Positions 36,242-46,865 are shown, counted from the stretch's first letter. The stretch is 64,000 bases of DNA from Desulfogranum mediterraneum DSM 13871 (GCF_000429965.1 NZ_AUCW01000007.1:248001-312000), one strand, 5' to 3'. A program made the numbers and translations. Notes: generated by a model not told the origin, from the letters alone.

Positions 36242-36700
36242 TCAACGCAGGCCGGTGTGGCCGAAGCCACCGGCACCACGATCGGTCTCATCCAGCTCTG
36301 CGACCACCTCCAGGCAGGCCTGAACGACCGGCGCCAGAATCAGCTGGGCGATGCGATCGCCCCGCTGGATGGTAAAGGGCTCTGCTGAGAGGTTGACCAG
36401 GGCAACCTTGACCTCGCCCCGGTAATCGGCGTCAATGGTCCCCGGTCCATTGATCACGGTGATCCCGTGCTTGACGGCCAGTCCCGAACGTGGACGCACC
36501 TGGACCTCGTAACCGGCCGGGATGGCCAGGGCAAAGCCGCAGGGGACCAGGGTCCGCTCCCCCGGCCCGATGGTCAGGGGGCTGGCAATGACAGCCCCGA
36601 CATCCATACCAGCCGCCAGGGCCGTTTCATAGCCTGGAATGGCGATATCTTTTTGCGCCTGCTCACAGAGCCAGCTCAAACCTACCTTCACCTGCTTCAT
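36242..36700 (-). CDS. dut: dUTP diphosphatase
   Basis: Trimeric dUTPase that hydrolyses dUTP to dUMP, keeping uracil out of DNA. The 152-residue protein has the five family motifs: [42 protein letters not shown] and the C-terminal GAGGFGHTG. The ATG at 36700 is preceded by AGGAG with seven-base spacing, which favours it over ATG 36706. It is separated from pnp by a strong terminator. Confidence 0.97.
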   Translation of the reverse strand: MKQVKVGLSWLCEQAQKDIAIPGYETALAAGMDVGAVIASPLTIGPGERTLVPCGFALAIPAGYEVQVRPRSGLAVKHGITVINGPGTIDADYRGEVKVALVNLSAEPFTIQRGDRIAQLILAPVVQACLEVVAELDETDRGAGGFGHTGLR

Positions 36701-36735
36701 GGTCATACTCCTCTTACCCTCTTCCAGGATAGCTC

Positions 36736-36773
36736 AAAAAAAAGGGCCGACTTCCCCCGGGGGAAGCCAGCCC
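36736..36773 (-). terminator. Rho-independent terminator of the pnp transcript
   Basis: On the minus strand a GC-rich stem, GGGCTGGCTTCCCCC with GGGGGAAGTCGGCCC, is followed by eight Ts (36743-36736). It ends the long rimP-to-pnp cluster, 25 bp past the pnp stop codon. Confidence 0.88.
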
Positions 36774-36797
36774 ATCAAAGCGCAGCTTTGCTGACCG

Positions 36798-38885
36798 CTA
36801 TTCTTCGCCTTCCGCCAGGGCAGCCTTACGGCTGAGGCGAATCCGGCCACGGTTATCGATCTCAATAACCTTGACCTTGACCATGTCACCCTCCTTGAGG
36901 ACATCGGTAACCTTTTCGACCCGGCTGTGCTTGAGCTCGGAGATATGGACCATGCCGTCGGTTCCGGGCAGGATCTGGACAAAGGCGCCAAAGTCCTTAA
37001 TGGTGCGCACCTCACCCTCGTAGATCGTACCTACCTCAGGCACGGCGGTCATCGCCTCGATCCGCTGGACCAGGGCCTTGGCAGAGTCGTTGTTGGAGCT
37101 GAAGATCTTGATCATCCCGCTGTCTTCCACATCGATCTTGGAGTCATACTCAGCGGTCAACTCGCGGATGATCTTACCGCCCGGGCCGATGATATCGCGA
37201 ATCTTATCCGGATGGATCTGGATGGTCACATATTTGGGGGCATGCTCAGAGACGCCGTCGCGCGGTGCCTCGATGGCCTCTTTCATCTTGCCAAGGATGT
37301 GAATCCGTCCATCCTTGGCCTGGGTCAGGGCCTTACCCATGATCTCGCGGTCAACGCCGTCGATCTTGATATCCATCTGCAGTCCGGTGATGCCGTTGGC
37401 GGTACCAACCACCTTGAAGTCCATGTCGCCCAGATGATCCTCGTCACCGAGGATATCGGTCAGGACCACCACCTTCTCACCCTCCTTGATCAGGCCCATG
37501 GCCACACCGGATACCGGTGACTGGACAGGTACGCCGGCATCCATCAGGGCCAGGCTGGCGCCGCAGACCGTGGCCATGGAGGAGGAGCCGTTGGACTCGA
37601 GGACCTCAGAGACCACCCGCATGGTATAGGGGAAGGCCTCGCCCTCTGGGAGGACGGCCTCTACCCCACGCCGGGCCAGGGTGCCGTGGCCGATATCGCG
37701 ACGACTTGGACCGCGGAGAAAACGAACCTCACCCACGCAGAAGGGGGGAAAGTTATAGTGGAGCATGAAGCGGCGATAGACATCTCCGCCCAGCCCTTCC
37801 AGATGCTGTTCATCGCGCTCGCTTCCCAGGGTGGAAATCACCATGGCCTGGGTCTCACCGCGGGTGAACAGGGCAGAGCCGTGGGCCCTGGGCAGGATGC
37901 CGACCTCGCAGGAGATGGGACGCACCTCTTCAAAGGAACGGCCATCCAGACGCTCTCCCTGGGAGACGATCCGCTCACGCATAACCCGCTTCTTATAGCC
38001 ACTGAGCAGTTCGAAGACCTCCTTCTCCTCTTCGTAGATCTCGCTGTCCAGGGCCTCAATCACCTCCTGCTTGAGCTGGTCATAACGGTCGCCTCTGGCC
38101 ATCTTATCGGCGGTGGTCACCACCTCTGCCATGCCGGCGGCAGCGGCAGCCTCAACGGCCGCACGCAGGGATTCGTTGACCTGCGGAGCAACCACCTCAC
38201 GCTTGGCCTTACCCACCTGCTGCTGCATATCCAGCTGCAACTGGATCAGGGGCTGAATGTTCTCGTGGGCAAAGAAGATCGCCTCCAGGACCACATCTTC
38301 ACTCAACTCCCCGGTCTTGCCTTCAACCATGACCACGGCAGACTGGGTACCGGCCACCACCAGGTTCATGGCAGACTGCTCCAGCTGGCTCTGGTTGGGG
38401 TTGAGGACATACTGGCCGTCGATGTACCCCACCCGGGCTCCGGCCACAGGACCGGCAAAGGGGATATCGGAGATCATCAGGGCGGCGGATGCCCCGTTCA
38501 AGGCCAGGATATCAGGATTGACATCCTGGTCGGCAGAGAAGACGGTGGTGATCAACTGGGTTTCCGACATGTAGCCATCGGCAAAGAGCGGCCGCAGGGG
38601 CCGATCGATCAGACGACAGGTCAGGACCTCTTTCTCGCTGGGACGACCGATCTCCCGCCGAAAGTAGCTGCCCGGAATCCGGCCGGCGGCATACATCCGC
38701 TCCTGGTACTCGATGGTCAGGGGCAGAAAGCCCATGTCTTTGGATTTTTTCTCGGCAACCACGGTAACCAGAATCTTGGTATCCCCACTGCACACCACCA
38801 CCGAACCACTGGTCTGACGGGCAAGTTTTCCGGTCTCAAAGGTGATCGTCCGACCACCGATCTCTGCTTCCATTACGTTATACAT
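36798..38885 (-). CDS. pnp: Polyribonucleotide nucleotidyltransferase
   Basis: 3'-5' phosphorolytic exonuclease of RNA turnover; trimer. From ATG 38885 the protein has 695 residues; AGGAAACACT precedes that ATG, so the earlier in-frame start at 38945 is rejected. It has two RNase PH domains (FLPLTIEYQERMYAAGRIPG; RRDIGHGTLARRG, MRVVSEVLESNGSSSMA), the KH domain (IRDIIGPGGKIIRELTAEY) and the S1 domain (VRTIKDFGAFVQILPGTDG, MVHISEL). The leader contains a perfect 14-bp hairpin, see 39064-39094. Confidence 0.98.
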   Translation of the reverse strand: MYNVMEAEIGGRTITFETGKLARQTSGSVVVCSGDTKILVTVVAEKKSKDMGFLPLTIEYQERMYAAGRIPGSYFRREIGRPSEKEVLTCRLIDRPLRPLFADGYMSETQLITTVFSADQDVNPDILALNGASAALMISDIPFAGPVAGARVGYIDGQYVLNPNQSQLEQSAMNLVVAGTQSAVVMVEGKTGELSEDVVLEAIFFAHENIQPLIQLQLDMQQQVGKAKREVVAPQVNESLRAAVEAAAAAGMAEVVTTADKMARGDRYDQLKQEVIEALDSEIYEEEKEVFELLSGYKKRVMRERIVSQGERLDGRSFEEVRPISCEVGILPRAHGSALFTRGETQAMVISTLGSERDEQHLEGLGGDVYRRFMLHYNFPPFCVGEVRFLRGPSRRDIGHGTLARRGVEAVLPEGEAFPYTMRVVSEVLESNGSSSMATVCGASLALMDAGVPVQSPVSGVAMGLIKEGEKVVVLTDILGDEDHLGDMDFKVVGTANGITGLQMDIKIDGVDREIMGKALTQAKDGRIHILGKMKEAIEAPRDGVSEHAPKYVTIQIHPDKIRDIIGPGGKIIRELTAEYDSKIDVEDSGMIKIFSSNNDSAKALVQRIEAMTAVPEVGTIYEGEVRTIKDFGAFVQILPGTDGMVHISELKHSRVEKVTDVLKEGDMVKVKVIEIDNRGRIRLSRKAALAEGEE

Positions 38886-39063
38886 AGTGTTTCCTACTCC
38901 GGTATCACCGGAATCAATAAGGTCTTGTCTCTGAACCTGCACCACCGTTGGTCACAAAGCCACAAAGGAGGCAGTGACAATGGTCATAGCCTTATTCTCT
39001 CTGTGTCCTTTGTGTCTTTATGCCCCGGTTGTTCCGGCAGGCAGCAGGTTCTCCTCTACAGGC

Positions 39064-39094
39064 GGGCAGAAGGGTCACCATGACCCTTCTGCCC
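39064..39094 (-). promoter_or_regulatory. Perfect hairpin between rpsO and pnp
   Basis: GGGCAGAAGGGTCA and its exact complement flank a 3-base loop, 10 bp after the rpsO stop codon. No T-run follows. In E. coli the rpsO-pnp gap carries a terminator and an RNase III site for Pnp autocontrol; this hairpin is in the same place. A weaker long-range pairing CACAAAGGA (38961-38969) with TCCTTTGTG (39006-39014) lies in the pnp leader. Confidence 0.65.
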
Positions 39095-39103
39095 GTACAC
39101 ACA

Positions 39104-39373
39104 TTACTTCCGAATACCGAGCTGTTTGATCAGCTCACGGTACTTGACGATATCTTTCTTCTGCAGGTACTTCAACAAGTTTCTGCGCTGACCGACCAGC
39201 TTCAACAGCCCGCGGCGGGAGTGATGATCCTTGCTGTGGGTCTTGAAATGATCGGTCAGATATTGGATCCGATCCGTCAACAGGGCAATCTGGACCTCAC
39301 AGGATCCGGTATCACTGCCATGGGTTTTATACTGTTCGATAATCTCTTTCTTCTTGGCTGTTGCCTGTGCCAT
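39104..39373 (-). CDS. rpsO: Ribosomal protein uS15
   Basis: Small-subunit protein binding 16S rRNA; 89 residues, normal length. Typical sequence: [20 protein letters not shown], then [31 protein letters not shown] precedes the ATG. It is between truB and pnp, the usual order. Confidence 0.98.
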   Translation of the reverse strand: MAQATAKKKEIIEQYKTHGSDTGSCEVQIALLTDRIQYLTDHFKTHSKDHHSRRGLLKLVGQRRNLLKYLQKKDIVKYRELIKQLGIRK

Positions 39374-39542
39374 TACGCACCTCCGTTTTTCCTTCTGCTG
39401 CCAGCAAAGCGTGTGCCCTCGGCCTTGGCTGGAGTCTGGATAAGTTGCCCTTTACGATGCAGTCAGAGGGTTGACTGTACCAGGACAGGTAAAGCTGTTG
39501 TCTCTTGTTTCCCGGGCCTTGCCGGGATGATTCGCGTGGCTG

Positions 39543-40355
39543 TCAGGAAGCCGCTGCCGCGGGAGGCGAAGACTCCCCCTCCCCGGGGACAGCCGGTGGC
39601 TGCTCAAGCCGGGCCAGGGTCTCTTCAACGGAAGAGACGGCAGCCATGGCCCGGGGGTAGGCATCCTCGCCCACCAGCTCGTCACCGGAGAGCGCCTCGG
39701 TCACAACAAAAGGGCCGCTGGCGGTTCGGCGCAGCGCCCTCAGATGGGCGCCGCAGCCCAACTTCCTGCCGATATCTGCAGCCAGCACCCGGATATAGGT
39801 GCCGCGGCTGCAGCTGACCTCGATCTCAAGCCGCTCGCCCTGGAAGGCCAGACAGCGCAGGGAGTAGATCTCGATGGGCTTGGGATCCTTGGTGATCATG
39901 ATCCCCTTTCTGGCATAGTGATAGAGCGGTTTACCCTTGTATTTGGCAGCCGAAAAGGGCGGCGGCGCCTGCAGCTGCGGGCCGACAAAGGTCTTGAGGC
40001 AGGCATCGATCTCGGCCCGGGAAAAGGCAGCCACCTCGCGGGTGGCCGTGACCTCGCCTTCCGGATCCTGGGTGGTGGTCTCCACCCCCAGCTGGAGGGT
40101 GGCCTGATAGGTCTTGGTCCCAGCCATGAAACGATCGATCTCCCTGGTTGCCGGCCGGCCCACGCAGATCACCAGCAGGCCGCTGGCAAAGGGATCCAGG
40201 GTGCCGGCATGACCGACCTTCTTGATGCCAAAGAGCCGTCTGACCCGGGCCACCATGGCAAAGGAGGTCACCCCCACCGGCTTATCCACCAGGAGCACCC
40301 CGGCACTGAAGACCGCCGCGTCGCTTCCAGGGGCGTCTACTGTGAGGCTCTTCAA
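39543..40355 (-). CDS. truB: tRNA pseudouridine(55) synthase
   Basis: Makes pseudouridine 55 in the T-loop of tRNAs. The 270-residue protein has LLVDKPVGVTSFAMV, the catalytic Asp in GHAGTLDPFASGLL, and FSAAKYKGKPLYHYARKG, plus RGTYIRVLAADIG. The C-terminal region is short and Pro/Ala-rich, with no clear PUA domain. The TTG start overlaps the TGA of nrnA (TTGA). Confidence 0.95.
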   Translation of the reverse strand: MKSLTVDAPGSDAAVFSAGVLLVDKPVGVTSFAMVARVRRLFGIKKVGHAGTLDPFASGLLVICVGRPATREIDRFMAGTKTYQATLQLGVETTTQDPEGEVTATREVAAFSRAEIDACLKTFVGPQLQAPPPFSAAKYKGKPLYHYARKGIMITKDPKPIEIYSLRCLAFQGERLEIEVSCSRGTYIRVLAADIGRKLGCGAHLRALRRTASGPFVVTEALSGDELVGEDAYPRAMAAVSSVEETLARLEQPPAVPGEGESSPPAAAAS

Positions 40356-41338
40356 TCCATCGCCTGCTCAAGAAGGGGAACCAGCAACTCCTGCAGCTCT
40401 GCAAAGCCCTTGCCGTGCCAGCGAAAACCGCTGGCGTTACGATGACCGCCGCCGCCAAAGCCTGCAGCAACCACCGCCACATCACACTTGCCCTTGGCGC
40501 GCATACTCACCGAGATCAGGCCGCGGTTGACCTCTTTCAGGAACACGGCCACCCGGACCGAACGCACCGAACGGGGCAGATTGATAAAATGTTCGGTATC
40601 TTCCATGGTGGTGTAGGTGCGTTCCAGCATATTCTGGGTCACCCTGATCACGGCAATGCGGTCCCGGTTGAACATCTCCAGGGTGGCCAGGACCTCCTGC
40701 ATCAGCTGCAGTCGGCCCAGGGTATAGTTATCGTAGAGGCTGGAGGAGACCTGTTCCGGCTGGACCCCCCGCTGGATCAGGGCCCGGGCCACATCCATGG
40801 TGTGGGCACTGGTGGAGGAGTATTTAAAGGAGCCGGTATCCGTGGTGATGGCCACATAGAGACACTCTGCCGCCTCCTCGGAGACCTCCGCCCCCAGGGC
40901 AGTGGCCAGATCATAGACCATCTCGCCGGTGGAGGAACGCCCGGATTCGACCCAGTTAATATCGCCGAAGCCAGGGTTGCCCTGATGATGATCAATCACC
41001 GCAAAGGGACGAATCTTCTCCAACACCCCGTGATTCTTGCCCAGCCGGCCCCGGTCCCCGCAATCCAGACTGATGGCCAGGATACTCTCCCCGGCCTCTC
41101 TGCGGAAGGCTGCAAGGTCGCTCAACTCGGTGCGCACCGCACTGCAACCGGGCAGGAATCGATAGAGCGGGGTCACCGGCTGTTCCAGATAGGCAAAGAC
41201 CCTTTTCCCCATCTGCTCCAGGATATCGCTCAGCCCCAGCAGTGAGCCCATCGCATCACCGTCGGGGTTGATGTGGGTGGCCAGGACGATGTTGTCCGCC
41301 TGGGCAATGGCACGGATCAGCGCTTCAGGAACCTTCAT
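40352..41338 (-). CDS. nrnA: Bifunctional oligoribonuclease/PAP phosphatase NrnA
   Basis: DHH-family phosphoesterase that degrades short RNA and 3'-phosphoadenosine-5'-phosphate. The 328-residue protein from ATG 41338 has LATHINPDGDAMGSLLG, ISLDCGDRGRLG, FAVIDHHQGN (the DHH motif), and the C-terminal DHHA1 with GFGGGGHRNASGFRWHGK. It overlaps rbfA by 14 bp upstream and truB by 4 bp downstream, as in the usual gene order. PAP removal is relevant to sulfur metabolism. Confidence 0.95.
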   Translation of the reverse strand: MKVPEALIRAIAQADNIVLATHINPDGDAMGSLLGLSDILEQMGKRVFAYLEQPVTPLYRFLPGCSAVRTELSDLAAFRREAGESILAISLDCGDRGRLGKNHGVLEKIRPFAVIDHHQGNPGFGDINWVESGRSSTGEMVYDLATALGAEVSEEAAECLYVAITTDTGSFKYSSTSAHTMDVARALIQRGVQPEQVSSSLYDNYTLGRLQLMQEVLATLEMFNRDRIAVIRVTQNMLERTYTTMEDTEHFINLPRSVRSVRVAVFLKEVNRGLISVSMRAKGKCDVAVVAAGFGGGGHRNASGFRWHGKGFAELQELLVPLLEQAMD

Positions 41339-41720
41339 CGCCCTTTTCCCTGTCGATTTGACGAAAGAGCTCATCGATGCGGTCCACCTCCTCCTGCTGC
41401 TCATCATAGAAGAAGAGCAGATCCGGGGTGTAGCGCAGATCAAGGGCCTTGGCCAGGTGGCTGCGGAAGAAGCCCTTGGCCTTGAGCATCGCCTTCTTGG
41501 CAGCCTTGATGTCGGCGCCTCCGGAGACGATGAAGTAGACCTTGGCCTGCTTCAGGTCCGGGGTCGCCATCACATGGGAGATACTGACCTCGGCCAGTCT
41601 GGGGTCACTCACCGTCTGAAGAAGCAGCACCGACAACTCGTTTTTTATAGCCTCTGCCACCCGTTTGGGGCGGGAACTTTCCGGCTTTCCCAGCCCCGGC
41701 AGCGTAAAATCAAAATCCAT
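41325..41720 (-). CDS. rbfA: Ribosome-binding factor A
   Basis: Helps maturation of the 16S 5' end. The 131-residue protein has the family pattern: RPKRVAEAIKNELSVLLLQT, the DPRLAEVSISHVMATPDLKQ core, and the C-terminal LRYTPDLLFFYDEQQEE. AGGTG stands before the ATG. It is 18 bp downstream of infB. Confidence 0.95.
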   Translation of the reverse strand: MDFDFTLPGLGKPESSRPKRVAEAIKNELSVLLLQTVSDPRLAEVSISHVMATPDLKQAKVYFIVSGGADIKAAKKAMLKAKGFFRSHLAKALDLRYTPDLLFFYDEQQEEVDRIDELFRQIDREKGDEGS

Positions 41721-41737
41721 GGCACCTGCCTGCTTGC

Positions 41738-44572
41738 TTAGAGGGTGGCCTCGACTTCATCGAGGACAAAGGCCTCCAGATTGTCGCCCAGCTTGATATC
41801 GTTAAAGTTCTCCACACCGATACCACATTCGTAGCCGGTGAGCACCTCTTTGACATCATCTTTGAAGCGCTTCAGCGAACTGATCTTGCCGGTATAGATG
41901 ACCACACCGTCTCGCACCACCCGTACCCCGGCGTTACGCTCGATCTTGCCGTCGATCACCGAACAGCCGGCAATGATGCCCACCTTGGGTACCTGGAAGG
42001 TATCGCGGACCTCGGCGGTACCGATGACCCGCTCCTCAAAGGTCGGATCAAGCATCCCCACCATGGCCTTCTCAATATCTTCCAGGGCATGGTAGATAAC
42101 GTCGTAGGAACGGATATCAACCTGCTCCCGCTCGGCCAGTTCCTTGACCTTGACGCTGGGCCGAACATTGAAACCGATGATAATGGCATCAGAAGCCGCG
42201 GCCAGATGGACATCGTTGTCCGTGACCGAACCGGTACCCTCATGGAGGACCCGCACCTTGATCTCCGAGGTGGACAGCTTCTCGGCAGACTGACCAAAGG
42301 CCTGGAGCGTACCCTGGACATCGGCCCGCAGGATCATCCGCAGTTCCTTGACATCCTGTTCGGCCATCTTCTCAAAGAGGTTATCCAGGGAGACCTTGGA
42401 GGCCGAGGCCAGCTCGGTTTCGCGGGCCTTGTGCTGGCGCGAGCCAGAGAGGGCCTTGGCCATCTTCTCGTTGGAAAGGACCAGGAACTCATCACCGGCC
42501 TGGGGCACCCCGGAGATGCCCTGCACCTCCACCGGGATGGCCGGACCGGCTTCACTGACATGTTCGCCGCGCTCGTTGATCAGCATCCGGACCTTACCGT
42601 TAAACATGCCGGCCACAAAGTTGTCTCCAACCCGCAGGGTTCCCTCCTGGACCAGGACCGTGGCCACCGGACCGCGCCCCTTGTGGAGCTGGGCCTCGAT
42701 CACGGTACCCTTGGCCTTACGCACAGGGTCAGCCTTGAGCTCCAGAATCTCGGCCTGGAGCTGGATGGCCTCCAGCAGGTCGGTGATCCCGAGCCCCTTC
42801 TTGGCCGAGGTCTCACAGTAGATGGTACTGCCGCCCCACTCTTCGGGCAGAAGATCAAACTCTCCCAGCTCCCGTTTGACCCGCTCGGGATTGGCATTAT
42901 CCTTATCGATTTTGTTGACCGCAACCACGATGGGTACCTCTGCGGCCTTGGAGTGGGCAATGGCCTCCTTGGTCTGATCCATGACGCCATCATCGGCAGC
43001 CACCACCAGCACCACGATATCGGTCACCTTGGCACCGCGGGAACGCATCTCGGTAAAGGCGGCATGACCGGGGGTATCGACAAAGGTCAGGTCGCCGGAG
43101 GGCGACTGGACGTGGTAGGCGCCGATATGCTGGGTAATGCCGCCGGCTTCGCCTTCGGCCACATCGGTCTTGCGGATGGCATCCAGGATCGAGGTCTTAC
43201 CGTGATCGACGTGTCCCATGACCGTGACCACCGGCGGACGGGACTTGGCCTCTCCACCCTTCTCCTCCTCCTTCTCCTGGAAGGCCTCCATCTCCAACTC
43301 TTCGGTCATGGCCTGTTCGATCTCATAGCCGAAATCGGTGGCCACCAGGGTGGCGGTATCAAAATCCAAGGCCTGGTTCAGGGTTGCCATCAGCCCGAGT
43401 TTCATCAGGGCAGTGATCACCTCATTGGCCTTGACCCCCATCCGCTTGGCCAGATCACCAACACTGATGGTCTCGACGATCTTAATCCGCCGCTTGATGG
43501 CCTTGGCCTCTGCCACCGGTGCCTGGGCGGCCCGCTCCTTGCGACCGCCATCTCTTCTCTTCTTGCCCTTGCGGGGACGCATGAACTCCACATCCCCGTT
43601 ACGGGAGAAGCTCACCTTGTTGCGGCCCTTTTTACCACCCTTGGCACCCTTCTTGGCGCGATCGTCTTCCGACTGGATCGCGACCACCCGTTTGCCCTTC
43701 TTCTTGCCCTTGGCCGCGATCTGGGCCGGATCCTCGGCCACCGCACCCGGTCCTGCAGGCCGCCTGGATACGGGCCGGGCCGGACGACGGGCCGGACGCG
43801 GTCTCTTTTCTGTGGGTGTGGGGATCTCCACCCGGCCGATGACCTTGGCCAGCTTTCGATTCTCCCTGAGGGCGGGTTTGACGATCACCTTGGCCTTCTC
43901 TGCCGGCTTCTCCTCCTGGGGGGGGACTTCCGGCTGCCCTTTTTCGGCAGCAGCTTCCTCCACGGCAGGCGATTCGGCCACGGCCGCTGCCCCCTCTTTG
44001 CCGGCTGCCTGGTCGTCGGCTGCCGCCTGGAGGGGCTCTTCAGCCGCCTCGGCCTGCTCAGGAGCCGCCTCCTCCCGGGAGGGTTCACGCTCCTGTTCAG
44101 GCTCAGCTGCGACGCTCTCCTCCCCGGGCTCATGGACGTCATGGTCCTCTGCGACATCCACGCCGGCAGGTTCGAGCAGTTCGCTGCCCGTTTCCTCAGG
44201 CTCATCGCTCGCACGATCCAGGGCTTCCAGGGCCTCCTGTCGTTCCAGGGCCTCCTGGGCCTCTAAGGCTTCACTCTCCTCAGCCTCGACCTTGCGCTGA
44301 GCTTCCTCTTTCTGTGCCTTGGAGCGACGTCGTACAACCGTACTGGTTCGCTTCTTCACGGTTGTAGCACGTTCTTTCAAATCAATCCGTCCTTCGCTGA
44401 CGCCTATCACATCGTCACTCTGAATTTTTCGGCGGATATCCGCGGCCATATCATCATCGACTGTCGAGCTGTGACTTTTGATAGGGTATCCCATTGCTAT
44501 CAGCTTATCAGCCAGTTCCTTACTCTTCAACCCGGCTTCTTTTGCCAGTTCATACACACGGACCCTACTCAT
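41738..44572 (-). CDS. infB: Translation initiation factor IF-2
   Basis: GTPase that places initiator tRNA on the ribosome. The 944-residue protein has the N-terminal [20 protein letters not shown] module, an acidic Ala/Glu-rich linker, a basic region, a second IF2N domain, then the G domain with [54 protein letters not shown], and domains II-IV. The linker is low complexity, which makes large internal frames on the other strand. AGGAG precedes the ATG. Confidence 0.98.
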   Translation of the reverse strand: MSRVRVYELAKEAGLKSKELADKLIAMGYPIKSHSSTVDDDMAADIRRKIQSDDVIGVSEGRIDLKERATTVKKRTSTVVRRRSKAQKEEAQRKVEAEESEALEAQEALERQEALEALDRASDEPEETGSELLEPAGVDVAEDHDVHEPGEESVAAEPEQEREPSREEAAPEQAEAAEEPLQAAADDQAAGKEGAAAVAESPAVEEAAAEKGQPEVPPQEEKPAEKAKVIVKPALRENRKLAKVIGRVEIPTPTEKRPRPARRPARPVSRRPAGPGAVAEDPAQIAAKGKKKGKRVVAIQSEDDRAKKGAKGGKKGRNKVSFSRNGDVEFMRPRKGKKRRDGGRKERAAQAPVAEAKAIKRRIKIVETISVGDLAKRMGVKANEVITALMKLGLMATLNQALDFDTATLVATDFGYEIEQAMTEELEMEAFQEKEEEKGGEAKSRPPVVTVMGHVDHGKTSILDAIRKTDVAEGEAGGITQHIGAYHVQSPSGDLTFVDTPGHAAFTEMRSRGAKVTDIVVLVVAADDGVMDQTKEAIAHSKAAEVPIVVAVNKIDKDNANPERVKRELGEFDLLPEEWGGSTIYCETSAKKGLGITDLLEAIQLQAEILELKADPVRKAKGTVIEAQLHKGRGPVATVLVQEGTLRVGDNFVAGMFNGKVRMLINERGEHVSEAGPAIPVEVQGISGVPQAGDEFLVLSNEKMAKALSGSRQHKARETELASASKVSLDNLFEKMAEQDVKELRMILRADVQGTLQAFGQSAEKLSTSEIKVRVLHEGTGSVTDNDVHLAAASDAIIIGFNVRPSVKVKELAEREQVDIRSYDVIYHALEDIEKAMVGMLDPTFEERVIGTAEVRDTFQVPKVGIIAGCSVIDGKIERNAGVRVVRDGVVIYTGKISSLKRFKDDVKEVLTGYECGIGVENFNDIKLGDNLEAFVLDEVEATL

Positions 44573-44598
44573 TGCATGCTCCTGTCTTCGTTAACGCG

Positions 44599-44820
44599 TC
44601 AGCCATTCAAACGCAACGCGCGTTTCAGCACTTTCTTGTTTTTTTCCAGCCTTTGACGACAGCGGGCATCATCGCAGCAGTACACACCGCGGCCCCTCAA
44701 TGTCCGTCCATGGTCAACCGTCAGCTGTTGGTTGACCAACCCCAGCCGGATCAAGTCTTTCTGGGCTCTTTTCTTACCACAGCCACGACATGTCCGTTCC
44801 GGGAGATGTCCTCTTCTCAA
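44599..44820 (-). CDS. ylxR: YlxR-family RNA-binding protein
   Basis: A 73-residue basic protein (DUF448/YlxR) with RTCRGCGKKRAQKDLIRL and GRGVYCCDDARCRQRLEK; four Cys could bind a metal. It starts with TTG that overlaps the nusA TGA (TTGA). It lies between nusA and infB, the usual place. Confidence 0.88.
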   Translation of the reverse strand: MRRGHLPERTCRGCGKKRAQKDLIRLGLVNQQLTVDHGRTLRGRGVYCCDDARCRQRLEKNKKVLKRALRLNG

Positions 44821-46328
44821 GGCATCTCCCCGTCAACTTCCCGAACATCGGGATCATCCTCTGCAGCCCCCGACTCGCCGGGCTCCGCCTCGGCTTCCTC
44901 TTCGACCGACACCGCCGACGGCTCTGCCTCGTCGTCGTTGGCCGTTTCAGCTTCTCCACCGACTGGAGCAGCTGTTGCATCTGCATCTTCTTCAACAGGC
45001 GCCTCCTCCTCTTCGACGGCAGGCTCTGCTTCGACCGCCGGCTCAGCTTCGACCGCCGGCTCAGCCCCGTCCTCATCGCTGAGTTCCGGAGCCGGAACCA
45101 GGGCCGCGTTCTCCAGGATCATCCCGGCCTTCTCCTCATCCAGCCGGGCCAGATCCATCAAACGCTCCGGCTCCAAGGCAGCCAGCACGACCGAGCTGGT
45201 AACCCCGGCTGCGAAGAGACGATCGGCCATGGACTCATCAACACCTTCCACCGCAACCAGACTCTGATAGCCCGGCTGCTCCAGGTTGGCATAGCGCTGT
45301 TCACTCTTGACATCGATCCGCCAGCTCAACAGGCGCGAGGCCAGGCGTACATTCTGCCCCTGACGGCCGATGGCCAGGGAGAGCTGGTCATCGGGGACCA
45401 CCACCAACAGCGACTTCCGGTCCTCATCTACGATCACCATGGAGACCTCTGCCGGCGCCAGGGCGTTATAGACATACTTGGCAGGATCAGGGCTCCAGGG
45501 AACGATATCGATCCGCTCTCCCTGCAGTTCCTGAACCACGTTCTGGACCCTTGAGCCCTTCAAGCCGACGCAGGCGCCGACAGGATCCACATCAGACTCG
45601 ATGGAGGAGACCGCTATCTTGGCCCGAAACCCAGGCTCCCGACTGGCGCCCATGATCTTGACGATACCTTCGGCTATCTCTGGGACCTCCATCTCAAACA
45701 GCTTCATCAGAAACTCGTTACAGGTCCGGCTCAACACCAGCTGGGCATCCCTGGAGTCCTGACGGACCTCCTGGAGGTAGGCGCGAATCCGGTCGCCCTG
45801 TTTAAAGGAGCGCTTGGGGATCTGACCTTCACGGGGCAGGACCGCATCGGTCCGCCCCAGGTTGATGACCATGTTACCCCGCTCAAAGCGCTGGACAATA
45901 CCGTTGACCACGCTCCCCTCACGATCCCGGAACATCTCGTAAATGACATCCCGTTCCGCATCACGCATTCGATGGATGATCACCTGCTTGGCAGATTGAG
46001 CGGCAATGCGTCCCAGGTCGGCAATCTTGTCCATCTTTTCGCCGAGGTCATCATCCAACTCGATCTCTGCATCCAGACGGCGGGCATCTTCCAGACAGAT
46101 CTCGGTCTCCTCGTCATAGACCTCATCGACCACGGTGCGATACTGAAAGACCTCGATCTCGCCCAGGTCCTCACTGAACTGTACCTCTATGTCCCGGCGA
46201 CTGCCATATTTCTTGCGCACCGCAGAACGGACCGCCTCTTCGATGGCGTCCACCAGCAAGTCCCTATCGATGCCCTTATCTCTACAAATCTGATCGATGA
46301 TTCGCTTCAGGTTTTCTGTCCCTACCAT
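44817..46328 (-). CDS. nusA: Transcription termination/antitermination factor NusA
   Basis: Modulates RNA polymerase pausing and termination. The 503-residue protein has the N-terminal domain (RDLLVDAIEEAVRSAVRKKY), an S1 domain (GSVVNGIVQRFERGNMVINL), two KH domains (VGACVGLKGSRVQNVVQELQ; IGRQGQNVRLASRLLSW), one helix-hairpin-helix-like repeat, and a long acidic C-terminal tail. The tail has repeated EPAVEA units from an 18-bp DNA repeat near 45026-45065. ATG 46328. Confidence 0.96.
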   Translation of the reverse strand: MVGTENLKRIIDQICRDKGIDRDLLVDAIEEAVRSAVRKKYGSRRDIEVQFSEDLGEIEVFQYRTVVDEVYDEETEICLEDARRLDAEIELDDDLGEKMDKIADLGRIAAQSAKQVIIHRMRDAERDVIYEMFRDREGSVVNGIVQRFERGNMVINLGRTDAVLPREGQIPKRSFKQGDRIRAYLQEVRQDSRDAQLVLSRTCNEFLMKLFEMEVPEIAEGIVKIMGASREPGFRAKIAVSSIESDVDPVGACVGLKGSRVQNVVQELQGERIDIVPWSPDPAKYVYNALAPAEVSMVIVDEDRKSLLVVVPDDQLSLAIGRQGQNVRLASRLLSWRIDVKSEQRYANLEQPGYQSLVAVEGVDESMADRLFAAGVTSSVVLAALEPERLMDLARLDEEKAGMILENAALVPAPELSDEDGAEPAVEAEPAVEAEPAVEEEEAPVEEDADATAAPVGGEAETANDDEAEPSAVSVEEEAEAEPGESGAAEDDPDVREVDGEMP

Positions 46329-46403
46329 TTTTTCACTCCAGCTCCGACAATCGTCCTCGTCCTGTTGACTGTCTTGGCATAATCAATTAGCCGGCACTCA
46401 CCG

Positions 46404-46865
46404 TCATAACATCAGACGGGCCTTGGAAATATTCTCCAGCTCCAGCAGGAGGTTCTCGCCGTCCGACTCCAGAACCACCGCCTGTTCTTCGACCCCCTGC
46501 AGCACACCGGTGAACACCTTCTGGCCGTCAATGGGCTGGCGCAGCTTCAGTCTCGCTTTTTTACCGGCAAAGCGAACAAAATCCTTGGCCGTCTTCAGCG
46601 GCCGCTCCGCTCCGGGTGAGGAGACCTCCAGATGGTAGGCATGATCGATCAACTCCTCCACCTCAAGATAGGCGCTGACCTCCCGGCTGACACTGGCACA
46701 GTCGTCTATGGAGACGCCCTGCTCTTTATCTATAAAAAGTCGTAACACCCAGCCATGACCTTCGCGCCGGTACTGGACCTCTACCAGCTCAAGCTCCATC
46801 TCTGCCAGCAGCGGCTCGGCAAAGGCGACAATGGCCTCAATAATATGATGTTCAGCAGCTTCCAC
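46404..46865 (-). CDS. rimP: Ribosome maturation factor RimP
   Basis: Needed for 30S assembly. The 153-residue protein has the family core: LELVEVQYRREGHGWVLRLF, IDDCASVSREVSAYLE, and YHLEVSSPGAERPLKTAKDF. Start is GTG at 46865 with a weak ribosome binding site. It leads the rimP-nusA-ylxR-infB cluster, downstream of tRNA-Gly and its terminator. Confidence 0.94.
   Translation of the reverse strand: MEAAEHHIIEAIVAFAEPLLAEMELELVEVQYRREGHGWVLRLFIDKEQGVSIDDCASVSREVSAYLEVEELIDHAYHLEVSSPGAERPLKTAKDFVRFAGKKARLKLRQPIDGQKVFTGVLQGVEEQAVVLESDGENLLLELENISKARLML

Noticed and set aside
45000-45070. Repeat of 18 bp as a mobile or CRISPR-type repeat
   Set aside because: It lies in the acidic tail of nusA and encodes repeated EPAVEA units; an in-frame coding repeat explains it.
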